Positions 17,165 through 24,684 of a stretch of 64,000 nt of DNA are shown here, in pieces (the stretch's first letter is position 1; each line of letters opens with the position of its first letter). This DNA is from Streptomyces litmocidini (GTDB lineage Bacteria > Actinomycetota > Actinomycetes > Streptomycetales > Streptomycetaceae): assembly GCF_014649755.1 (NCBI RefSeq), contig NZ_BMTQ01000014.1, positions 1 through 64,000 of the forward strand. The letters are read 5' to 3'. The notes beneath the pieces are model-generated. The model was given only the letters and a program-made list of their open reading frames with translations. It ran no database searches and was not told the origin of the DNA. Position numbers and translations under genes: made by a program.

Positions 17165-17408
17165 GGCGGCCTCCTCGGCCCGGGCCCCGCCGTCGAGGGC
17201 GGGACCGTGAGGGAGACGCACCGGCAGCGGCCGCCGGCACGCGGGCCGGGCGGTCCGGCTCCGCCGAGCCAACGACGGGTGTCGCGCCCCGGTCACTGGC
17301 CAGGGCGGACGCGGCCCGCCGGGGGACCCGATATTCACCCGACCGAGCCGGTGCGGCCGGGAAGCTGACGGCGAGGTTGACACGCACCCGACGGTGCAGG
17401 ATGGAGGC

Positions 17409-17543
17409 ATGGCTCTTCGCGTCTTCACCGAACCCGGATCTGGACCCGGCCCTGGACCTGGACCTGGTCCCGGATCTGGACCGTCCGGAGCCGATCTCCG
17501 CCGGGGCCCCGCCGGGGCCGGGACGAGCGGGGTGGTCCGATGA
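17409..17543 (+). pseudogene. Possible remnant of an F420-dependent LLM-class oxidoreductase
   Basis: An open frame of 44 codons begins with MALRVFTEP, which from memory matches the first residues of LLM-class F420-dependent oxidoreductases, then turns at once into Gly-Pro repeats and ends in SGVVR. Its TGA overlaps the ATG of the homocysteine methyltransferase (ATGA). The central 270 or so residues expected of such an enzyme are absent. It could instead be a short leader ORF coupled to the next gene. Confidence 0.35.
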
Positions 17544-18469
17544 GACCGGTCCGTGCGCTCGCAGAAGCCTTCGGGGAGGGAGCACTCGTCCTCGACGGCG
17601 GGCTGTCGAACCAGCTGGAGGCGCAGGGCTGCGACCTCTCGGACGCGCTCTGGTCCGCGCGGCTCCTCGCCGACGGGCCCGAGCAGATCGAGACGGCCCA
17701 CACGGCGTACGTGCGGGCCGGCGCGCGGGTGCTGATCACCTCCAGCTACCAGGCCACGTTCGAGGGCTTCGCCCGGCGGGGCACCGGCCGGGAGGAGGCG
17801 GCACGGCTGCTCGGCCGGAGCGTGGAGCTCGCCCGGACGGCGGCGGAGACGGCGGAGGAGGAGGTGTGGGTGGCCGCGTCCGTCGGGCCGTACGGGGCGA
17901 TGCTGGCGGACGGCAGCGAGTACCGGGGACGGTACGGGTTGTCCGTGGGGGCGCTGGAGGGGTTCCACCGGCCGCGGATCGACGTGCTCGCCGGGGCCGC
18001 GCCGGACGTCCTGGCCCTGGAGACGGTGCCGGACGTGGAGGAGGCCGAGGCGCTGTTGCGGGCGGCAGAGGGGTGCGGGGTGCCGGTCTGGCTGTCGTAC
18101 ACGGTCGCGGGCGGGCGGACCCGGGCCGGGCAGGACCTGGCGGAGGCCTTCGCGGTCGCCGCGGGGAACGACCAGGTCGTGGCGGTCGGGGTGAACTGCT
18201 GCGACCCGGCCGGGACGGAGGCCGCCGTGGAGCTCGCCGTGGCCGTGACCGGGAAGCCGGCCGTCGTCTACCCCAACAGCGGGGAGCGATGGGACGCCCG
18301 GGCGCGGGGGTGGCGCGGGGACACGGCCTTCGACCCGGCCCGGGCCGCCGCCTGGACCGGAGCGGGGGCCCGCCTCGTCGGGGGCTGCTGCCGCGTCGGC
18401 CCGAAGACGATCGCCGCACTCGCCGAGACCCTGTCGGCGGGGGACGACGCCGAGACCGGCACCGGCTGA
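17540..18469 (+). CDS. mmuM: Homocysteine S-methyltransferase
   Basis: 309 residues, standard length. The zinc-binding cysteines are in VNCCDP (GVNCC) and GGCCRVGP. The N-terminal VLDGGLSNQLEAQGCDL and central TSSYQATFEGF are typical of MmuM-type enzymes. It should transfer a methyl group from S-methylmethionine (or SAM) to homocysteine, giving methionine. Its ATG overlaps the stop of a 44-codon ORF, so expression may depend on translation of that short ORF. A TTGACA element near 17377 could be the -35 of the unit. Confidence 0.9.
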   Translation: MRPVRALAEAFGEGALVLDGGLSNQLEAQGCDLSDALWSARLLADGPEQIETAHTAYVRAGARVLITSSYQATFEGFARRGTGREEAARLLGRSVELARTAAETAEEEVWVAASVGPYGAMLADGSEYRGRYGLSVGALEGFHRPRIDVLAGAAPDVLALETVPDVEEAEALLRAAEGCGVPVWLSYTVAGGRTRAGQDLAEAFAVAAGNDQVVAVGVNCCDPAGTEAAVELAVAVTGKPAVVYPNSGERWDARARGWRGDTAFDPARAAAWTGAGARLVGGCCRVGPKTIAALAETLSAGDDAETGTG

Positions 18470-18616
18470 GCCGAGCCCCGGGGGACGGGCCTCGCACGTC
18501 GGCGCGTCGCGGCCCGGACCCGGTCGCCCGGACCCGGTCGCCCGGCGGGCCTCCCCGGCGGTGGCGGTGGGAAAATGCCTGGTCGGTGGTGCGAGGGGGC
18601 GCCCATACTCGAGCGT

Positions 18617-20155
18617 GTGTTCCTGACGATCAGCACCTACGGCCATCCGGAGCGACCCGCGACCGATCTCGGTTTTCTGCTGCACAAGCATCCCGAGCGG
18701 GCGCAGGCGTTCTCGACCTCGCACGGCACGGCGCACGTCCTCTACCCCGAGGCGAGTGCCGAGCGGTGCACGGCGGCACTCCTCCTGGAGGTGGACCCCG
18801 TGGCGCTCGTGCGCCGCGGCAAGGGCAAGGGCCGGGGCGGCGCTCCGGACTCCGCGCTCGCGCAGTACGTCAACGACCGGCCCTACGCGGCGTCCTCGCT
18901 TCTGGCCGTCGCGCTCGCCAAGGTCTTCAAGACGGCGCTGCACGGCGAGTGCAGGGCGATGCCCGAGCGGGCCGCCGCGCCGTTGCCGCTGCGCGTCGAG
19001 GTCCCCGTGCTCCCCGCCCGGGGCGGCGCGGAGCTGGTGCGGGCGCTGTTCGGTCCGCTGGGCTGGGACACGGTGGACGCCGAGCCGGTGGCGCTGGACG
19101 CGGAGTTCCCCGAGTGGGGCGACTCGCGGTACGTGCGGCTGGTCCTGGAGGGCGAACTGCGGCTCGCGGACGCCCTCAACCAGCTGTACGTCCTGCTGCC
19201 GGTCCTCGACGACGCCAAGCACTACTGGGTCGCGCCCGACGAGGTCGACAAGCTGCTGCGCGCCGGTGACGGCTGGCTGGCCGGTCACCCCGAGCGGAAG
19301 CTGATCACCGCCCGTTACCTCTCGCGTCGCTGGGGTCTGGCCCGGGAGGCGACGGAGCGGCTCGAACTGGTGCGGCTCGCCGAGGCCGAGGGCCTGGACG
19401 TCGAGGACGTCGACAACGCCGTCGACGAGACCACCGACACGGAGGAGCGTCCGGTGCCGCTCGCCGAGCGGCGGCGGGAGGCGATCGTCGCCGTGCTGAG
19501 GGGCGCCGGCGCGACGCGCGTGCTCGACCTCGGCTGTGGGCAGGGGCAGTTGGTGCAGGCCCTGCTCAAGGACCCGCGCTTCACCGAGATCGTCGGTGTG
19601 GACGTGTCCGCGCGTGCCCTGGGCGTCGCCGCGCGCCGGCTCCGGCTCGACCGGCTGGGGGAGCGGCAGGCCGCCCGGGTGAAGCTGACGCAGGGCTCCC
19701 TCGCGTACACCGACAAGCGGCTCGCGGGCTATGACGCGGCCGTGCTCAGCGAGGTGATCGAGCACCTGGACCTGCCGAGGCTGCCGGCCCTGGAGTACGC
19801 GGTGTTCGGCTCGGCCCGGCCCCGTACGGTCGTCGTGACCACGCCGAACGTCGAGCACAACGTGCGCTGGGAGTCCCTCCCGGCCGGGCACGTCCGGCAC
19901 GGCGACCACCGCTTCGAGTGGACCCGCGCGGAGTTCCGCGCCTGGGCGGCCGGTGTCGCGGGGCGGTACGGCTACGGGGTGGAGTTCGCCCCCGTGGGAC
20001 CGGACGACCCGGAGGTCGGGCCGCCGACCCAGATGGCCGTCTTCAGCCGTACGGAAGCCCGTACCGAGAGCGGTGACGGAAGCCGTACCGAGAACGGTGA
20101 CGGAAGCCGTACCGAAACCCGTACCGACGAGACCTCGAAGGGGGTCACGGCATGA
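18617..20155 (+). CDS. hen1: Hen1-type 3'-terminal RNA ribose 2'-O-methyltransferase
   Basis: 512 residues from a GTG start, chosen because VFLTISTYGHPERPATDLGFLLHKH is the conserved N-terminus of bacterial Hen1. The N-terminal half (about 1-250) is the bacterial-specific domain. The methyltransferase follows with SAM motif VLDLGCGQGQL and the Mn-binding pair EVIEHLD and TPNVEHN. It marks the 3' end at a broken RNA before sealing, so the repaired RNA resists a second cut. The C-terminus is an 8-residue repeat (TESGDGSR, TENGDGSR). It overlaps pnkp by 4 nt. Confidence 0.92.
   Translation: MFLTISTYGHPERPATDLGFLLHKHPERAQAFSTSHGTAHVLYPEASAERCTAALLLEVDPVALVRRGKGKGRGGAPDSALAQYVNDRPYAASSLLAVALAKVFKTALHGECRAMPERAAAPLPLRVEVPVLPARGGAELVRALFGPLGWDTVDAEPVALDAEFPEWGDSRYVRLVLEGELRLADALNQLYVLLPVLDDAKHYWVAPDEVDKLLRAGDGWLAGHPERKLITARYLSRRWGLAREATERLELVRLAEAEGLDVEDVDNAVDETTDTEERPVPLAERRREAIVAVLRGAGATRVLDLGCGQGQLVQALLKDPRFTEIVGVDVSARALGVAARRLRLDRLGERQAARVKLTQGSLAYTDKRLAGYDAAVLSEVIEHLDLPRLPALEYAVFGSARPRTVVVTTPNVEHNVRWESLPAGHVRHGDHRFEWTRAEFRAWAAGVAGRYGYGVEFAPVGPDDPEVGPPTQMAVFSRTEARTESGDGSRTENGDGSRTETRTDETSKGVTA
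20061..20119 (+). repeat. 24-bp tandem repeat at the hen1 3' end
   Basis: Units at 20061-20084 and 20085-20108 differ at one base, with a partial third unit to about 20119. Each adds eight codons (Thr-Glu-x-Gly-Asp-Gly-Ser-Arg) to the Hen1 tail. Confidence 0.85.
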
Positions 20156-22680
20156 CCCGCGCCCTGCCCGTCACTGATCTGTCCCTCGTGGTGCTCGTCG
20201 GCGCCACCGGTTCCGGCAAGTCCACCTTCGCCCGGCGCCACTTCAAGCCGACCGAGATCATCTCCTCCGACTTCTGCCGCGGGCTCGTCGCCGACGACGA
20301 GAACGACCAGTCCGCGAGCAAGGACGCCTTCGACGTCCTCCACCACATCGCGGGCAAGCGCCTGGCGGCGGGGCGGCTGACCGTCGTCGACGCCACCAAC
20401 GTGCAGCAGGAGGCCCGTCGCCGGCTCGTCCGGCTGGCCAGGGAGCACGACGTGCTGCCGATCGCGATCGTCCTCGACCTCCCCGAGGAGGTGTGCCGCA
20501 GCCGGAACGCCGCCCGGCCCGACCGGGCGGACATGCCGGCGCACGTCATCCAGCGCCACCGGCGGGAGCTGCGCCGTTCGCTGCGCGGCCTGGAGCGCGA
20601 GGGCTTCCGCAAGGTGCACGTCCTGCGTTCCGTGGAGGAGGCCGAGGAGGCCGAGGTCGTCCTGGAGCGCCGCTTCAACGACCTGCGGCACCTCACCGGG
20701 CCGTTCGACATCGTCGGTGACGTCCACGGCTGCCGCTCCGAGCTGGAGACCCTGCTCGCGAAGCTCGGATACGTCGACGGGCGCCACCCCGAGGGGCGGA
20801 CGGCCGTCTTCGTCGGCGACCTCGTCGACCGGGGTCCCGACTCGCCGGGCGTCCTGCGCCGGGTCATGGGGATGGTCGCCGCGGGCGACGCGCTGTGCGT
20901 CCCCGGCAACCACGAGAACAAGCTCGGCCGGTGGCTCAAGGGACGGAAGGTGCAGGAGACGCACGGACTGGCCGAGACGATCGAGCAGTTGGGGCGCGAG
21001 AGCGAGGAGTTCCGCGCGGAGGTGGCGGCGTTCATCGACGGCCTCGTCAGCCACTACGTGCTCGACGGCGGGAACCTCGTCGTCTGCCACGCCGGTCTGC
21101 CGGAGAAGTACCACGGCCGGACCTCCGGGCGGGTGCGCTCGCACGCGCTGTACGGGGACACCACGGGCGAGACCGACGAGTTCGGGCTGCCGGTGCGCTA
21201 CCCCTGGGCGGAGGAGTACCGGGGCCGGGCCGCCGTCGTGTACGGCCACACGCCCGTGCCCCGCACCTCCTGGGTCAACAACACCCTCTGCCTCGACACC
21301 GGGGCCGTCTTCGGCGGGAGGATGACCGCGCTGCGCTGGCCCGAGCGCGAGCTCGTCGACGTACCGGCCGAGAAGGTCTGGTACGAGCCGGCCCGTCCGC
21401 TCGTCACCGAGGCGCCCGGCGGACACCAGGGACGCCCCCTGGACCTGGCCGACGTGCACGGGCGGCGGATCGTGGAGACCCGCCACCTCGGGAACGTCGC
21501 CGTGCGCGAGGAGAACGCCGCGGCGGCCCTGGAGGTCATGAGCCGGTTCGCGGTCGACCCGCGGCTGCTCGCCTACCTGCCGCCGACGATGGCGCCCACC
21601 ACCACCTCGAAGGAGGAGGGCTACCTGGAGCACCCGGCCGAGGCCTTCGCCCAGTACCGGGCCGACGGCGTCGAGCGGGTCGTGTGCGAGGAGAAGCACA
21701 TGGGCTCCCGGGCCGTGGCCCTCGTCTGCCGGGACGAGGAGGCGGCCCACGAGCGCTTCGGCGTCGCCGGGGTGACCGGCGCCCTGCACACCCGTACCGG
21801 ACGGCCCTTCTTCGACGACCGGGACGTCACGGAGGAGGTCCTCGGCCGGCTGCGGACGGCGATCGGCGCCGCCGGACTCTGGGACGAACTCGACACGGAC
21901 TTCCTGCTGCTCGACGGCGAGCTGATGCCGTGGTCGCTCAAGTCGGCCGGGCTGCTGCGCGCGCAGTACGCGGCGGTCGGCGCCGCTTCCGGCGCCGTCC
22001 TCCCCGGGGCGATCGACGCCCTGGAGCGGGCGGTGGGGCGCGGGGTCGAGGGGCTCGACGGGCTGCTCGCCCGGCAGCGGGAACGGGCCGTGGACGCGGC
22101 GGCCTTCACCGAGGCGTACCGCAGGTACTGCTGGCCGACCGAGGGCCTGGAGGGCGTGCGGTTCGCGCCCTTCCAGCTGCTCGCGACGCGCGGGCGCTCG
22201 CTCGCGGCGGTGCCGCACGACGAGCAGCTGGCCCGGCTCGACCGGCTCGTCGAGCACGATCCGACCGGGCTGCTCCAGGTGACCCGCCGACTCGTCGTCG
22301 ACACCGGCGACGAGTCCTCGGTCCGCGCGGGCGTCGACTGGTGGCTGGAGCTGACCGGGGCGGGCGGCGAGGGCATGGTCGTCAAGCCGCTGGCGGCGCT
22401 CGTCCGGGACGCGAAGGGGCGGCTGGGGCAGCCGGGCGTGAAGGTGCGCGGCCGGGAGTACCTGCGGATCATCTACGGCCCGGAGTACACCCGACCGGAG
22501 AACCTGGAGAGGCTGCGGCAGCGCTTCCTCGGCCACAAGCGGTCGCTCGCGCTGCGTGAGTACGCGCTCGGCCTGGAGGCCCTCGACCGCCTCGCCGGGG
22601 GCGAACCGCTCTGGCGGATCCACGAGGCCGTCTTCGCGGTCCTGGCCCTGGAATCGGAACCGGTCGACCCGAGGCTCTGA
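20152..22680 (+). CDS. pnkp: Polynucleotide kinase-phosphatase/ligase of the bacterial RNA repair system
   Basis: 842 residues with three domains. The kinase has P-loop GATGSGKST (17-25). The binuclear metallophosphatase has GDVHGC, GDLVDRGPDS, GNHENK and later the GHTPVP box. The C-terminal adenylyltransferase domain has the nucleotidyl lysine in EEKHMGSRAV (about Lys515). It heals 5'-OH and 2',3'-cyclic phosphate ends of cut RNA, and with Hen1 seals them. It is translationally coupled to hen1, the standard bacterial arrangement. Immediately after the TGA, a 24-bp repeat continues in the same frame. Confidence 0.95.
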   Translation: MTRALPVTDLSLVVLVGATGSGKSTFARRHFKPTEIISSDFCRGLVADDENDQSASKDAFDVLHHIAGKRLAAGRLTVVDATNVQQEARRRLVRLAREHDVLPIAIVLDLPEEVCRSRNAARPDRADMPAHVIQRHRRELRRSLRGLEREGFRKVHVLRSVEEAEEAEVVLERRFNDLRHLTGPFDIVGDVHGCRSELETLLAKLGYVDGRHPEGRTAVFVGDLVDRGPDSPGVLRRVMGMVAAGDALCVPGNHENKLGRWLKGRKVQETHGLAETIEQLGRESEEFRAEVAAFIDGLVSHYVLDGGNLVVCHAGLPEKYHGRTSGRVRSHALYGDTTGETDEFGLPVRYPWAEEYRGRAAVVYGHTPVPRTSWVNNTLCLDTGAVFGGRMTALRWPERELVDVPAEKVWYEPARPLVTEAPGGHQGRPLDLADVHGRRIVETRHLGNVAVREENAAAALEVMSRFAVDPRLLAYLPPTMAPTTTSKEEGYLEHPAEAFAQYRADGVERVVCEEKHMGSRAVALVCRDEEAAHERFGVAGVTGALHTRTGRPFFDDRDVTEEVLGRLRTAIGAAGLWDELDTDFLLLDGELMPWSLKSAGLLRAQYAAVGAASGAVLPGAIDALERAVGRGVEGLDGLLARQRERAVDAAAFTEAYRRYCWPTEGLEGVRFAPFQLLATRGRSLAAVPHDEQLARLDRLVEHDPTGLLQVTRRLVVDTGDESSVRAGVDWWLELTGAGGEGMVVKPLAALVRDAKGRLGQPGVKVRGREYLRIIYGPEYTRPENLERLRQRFLGHKRSLALREYALGLEALDRLAGGEPLWRIHEAVFAVLALESEPVDPRL

Positions 22681-22800
22681 CCGGGCTTCCGAGAAGGGCG
22701 GGCGCCGGGCTTCCAGGAAGGGCGGGCACCGGGTTTTCGCGAAGGGCGGGCGCCGGGTTTTCGCGAAACGTGAATTCCGGGCTTTCGCGAAGCGCGGATG
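22681..22800. repeat. 24-bp tandem repeat directly after the pnkp stop codon
   Basis: Five degenerate 24-bp units start at 22681, 22705, 22729, 22753 and 22777. Each begins CCGGG and the later ones contain the palindrome TTCGCGAA. The first unit starts at the base after the pnkp TGA and would read in the same frame as eight-residue blocks (PGFREGRA). The array runs straight into a perfect hairpin. Confidence 0.88.
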
Positions 22801-22801
22801 T

Positions 22802-22838
22802 CCGGGTGTGTTCGCGAAGGCTTCGCGAACACACCCGG
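22802..22838 (+). terminator. Perfect 18-bp hairpin after pnkp
   Basis: Bases 22802-22819 and 22821-22838 are exact reverse complements around one central base, containing GTGTTCGCGAAG. There is no T-run, as is usual in streptomycete terminators. It most likely ends the hen1-pnkp transcript and appears to be an elaborated last unit of the 24-bp array. Confidence 0.7.
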
Positions 22839-23071
22839 GCCCTCCCACGGGGGCGCAGGGGAGTCGGCGGCGGCGCTCCCCTGCGCCCCCCGTGCTCGTT
22901 GACGCGTTTCTTCCGCACCCTCTAGCGTTCTTCACCCCATGACGTGACGCAACGTCAATAGTGTTGCGGGGCACGCCACATGAGGTGGGAACACACACGC
23001 GAAAGCGCCGGTCGGCCACCGGCGGACGGTCTTCCCCGGAGGACCCGCGGACGGTACGGGGGTGAGCGGCG
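22839..23071. promoter_or_regulatory. Promoter region of the Crp-family gene with overlapping inverted repeats
   Basis: TGACGT (22940-22945) pairs with ACGTCA (22952-22957), and CGCAAC (22948-22953) pairs with GTTGCG (22963-22968), giving two interleaved palindromes about 100 nt before the Crp-type gene. A TAGTGT element at 22959-22964 could be a -10 box. It does not match the classical TGTGA-N6-TCACA CRP site. The rest of the gap holds no gene. Confidence 0.45.
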
Positions 23072-23797
23072 ATGAGTCTCTTCGGCCAGGACCGCTCCTT
23101 CCTCCACGCCCTCCCCGCGGCCGACCGGCGGTCGCTGCTCGCCGAGGGCGTCCGGCGCGTCTACGAGCCGGGGGAGGTGATGATCCGCGAACGCGACACC
23201 AGCGCCTACGTCCTCGCGCTCCTCTCCGGCTGGTCCGTCGTCTCCGTCGGCACCGAGCGCGGATCACGGCTCATCCTCGCCCTGCGCGGCGCCGGAGAGG
23301 TCGTCGGAGACCTCGCCGCCGTCGACCGGGGCCCGCGCAGTGCCAGCGTCACCGCCCTCGGCACGGTCGAGGCGGTGGCCGTCTCCGGCGACCGGTTCCG
23401 GCACTTCCTCGCCGCCCGGCCGCACGCGACCGCGCTGATCATGCGCCAGCTCGCCACCCGGCTGCGCAGCGCCGACGTCGAGCGGCGCGCACTCGCCTCC
23501 GAGACCGTCCTCCAGCGCCTCGCCGCCCGGCTCGTCGAACTGGCCGAGCGCGCCGGGCGCCGGGCCGACGGCGGCACCGTACTGGAGCTTCCGCTGCCCC
23601 AGCACGACCTGGCGGCGGCCATCGGAGCCACCCGGGAGGCGGTGGCCAAAGCACTGCGCCTGCTCCGGGAGCAGGACGTCGTCCGCACCGCGAACCGGAC
23701 CGTCGTCGTCCTCGACATGCCGGTCCTGGTGCTGCTCGCGCAGGGGCGCGCACGCCCCGGCGGAAACCCGGCGGCCGCATCTCCGCCGGGTGTGTAA
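23072..23797 (+). CDS. Crp/Fnr family transcriptional regulator
   Basis: 241 residues. Residues 1-125 are a cyclic-nucleotide-binding-type beta roll (VYEPGEVMIRERD, LILALRGAGEVVGDLAAVD, RSASVTAL). Residues about 150-225 are the Crp winged helix with QHDLAAAIGATREAVAKALR as recognition motif. The phosphate cassette lacks the canonical RTA, so the ligand need not be cAMP. It stands 86 nt upstream of a class III cyclase-like gene on the same strand, so it may be a sensor of that enzyme's product or the system's local regulator. No Fnr-type cysteines are present. Confidence 0.85.
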   Translation: MSLFGQDRSFLHALPAADRRSLLAEGVRRVYEPGEVMIRERDTSAYVLALLSGWSVVSVGTERGSRLILALRGAGEVVGDLAAVDRGPRSASVTALGTVEAVAVSGDRFRHFLAARPHATALIMRQLATRLRSADVERRALASETVLQRLAARLVELAERAGRRADGGTVLELPLPQHDLAAAIGATREAVAKALRLLREQDVVRTANRTVVVLDMPVLVLLAQGRARPGGNPAAASPPGV

Positions 23798-23883
23798 ACG
23801 GCTACATCGCCGGCCGTCGCGGGCGGTCAGTCTGGACATGCGACACGCGCACCACCACGGCACCACACACAGGGAGTCCGAGA

Positions 23884-24684
23884 GTGAGCAGTGCGGAAGT
23901 GAACGGGGTAGCGGGCGGGATCCACCGGTTCGTCGTCTTCGGCGACATCTGCGGCTCCGGAACCCTGGGCATGGCCGAGAAGGAGCTGCACCGGGCCGCG
24001 ATGTACGCCGCCTTCGACGAGGCGTACGGCTCCGTCGGCGTCGAACCGGGCACCTTCCACCAGGAGGACCGGGGGGACGGCATCCTCACCGCCCTGCGTC
24101 CCGACGTGCCCCCGAGGCTCATGGTCGGACGCTGGATCGACACCCTCTACGAGAGCCTGCGCGCCCACAACACGGGCCGCAGCCCGCGCCTGCGGCTGCG
24201 GATCGGCATGAACGCGGGGCTCGTCGCCCAGGACGCGCACGGGCTCGTCGGGCGGGCGGTGGACCTCGCCGCCCGGCTCTGCGACAGCGCCCCCGCGAAG
24301 CGGATCATGGCGGAGAGCCAGGAGGTCGACCTCCTGGTCGTCGTCTCCGACTGGCTGTACGGGAACGTGGTGGCCGAGGGCGGGCGGTACGTCGAGCCGA
24401 CCCACTACCGGCCGGCCCGCGTCCGGTCCAAGGAGACCGACGAGACCGCCTGGTTCCACGTACCGCGCAGGACCGCCCCGCCGCTGACCGGGACCGAGCG
24501 GGAGCGGGAACCACGAACCGGCGTTGGGCCGTCGCGGGGGGACGGCCCAACGCCCCGGACCGGGGGCGGGAACCGTACGTACCACATCGGGGGAGACGTG
24601 GTCGACGTCCACGGCAACACCTTCCACGGCGACTTCACGGGCATCCGCAAGGGCACGGCGGCGGGGGTGGGTGAGCCGGAGTGA
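23884..24684 (+). CDS. Class III nucleotidyl-cyclase-like protein, first gene of the nine-gene system
   Basis: 266 residues from a GTG start with AGGGAG ribosome site. The cyclase homology domain covers about 12-195: first metal Asp21 in VVFGDICGSG, second Asp65 in EDRGDGIL, and LRIGMNAGLV with GRAVDLAARL (119-132). The usual Asn of the VNxAARL motif is Asp127, while Arg131 is kept, so substrate use may differ or activity may be reduced. Pycsar cyclases (PycC) are of this fold, and a Pycsar-type effector is encoded three genes later. The C-terminus carries VHGNTFHGDFTG, similar to a motif in the next protein. Its stop overlaps the next start (GTGA). Confidence 0.75.
   Translation: MSSAEVNGVAGGIHRFVVFGDICGSGTLGMAEKELHRAAMYAAFDEAYGSVGVEPGTFHQEDRGDGILTALRPDVPPRLMVGRWIDTLYESLRAHNTGRSPRLRLRIGMNAGLVAQDAHGLVGRAVDLAARLCDSAPAKRIMAESQEVDLLVVVSDWLYGNVVAEGGRYVEPTHYRPARVRSKETDETAWFHVPRRTAPPLTGTEREREPRTGVGPSRGDGPTPRTGGGNRTYHIGGDVVDVHGNTFHGDFTGIRKGTAAGVGEPE

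Noticed and set aside
16895..19909. Long minus-strand open frame opposite mmuM and hen1
   Set aside because: Only its last 89 codons have a ribosome site and a plausible protein; the rest is antisense to two well-supported genes.
22681..22838. CRISPR-like array after pnkp
   Set aside because: The units abut with no unique spacers and the repeat is only 24 bp and degenerate; no cas gene is present.
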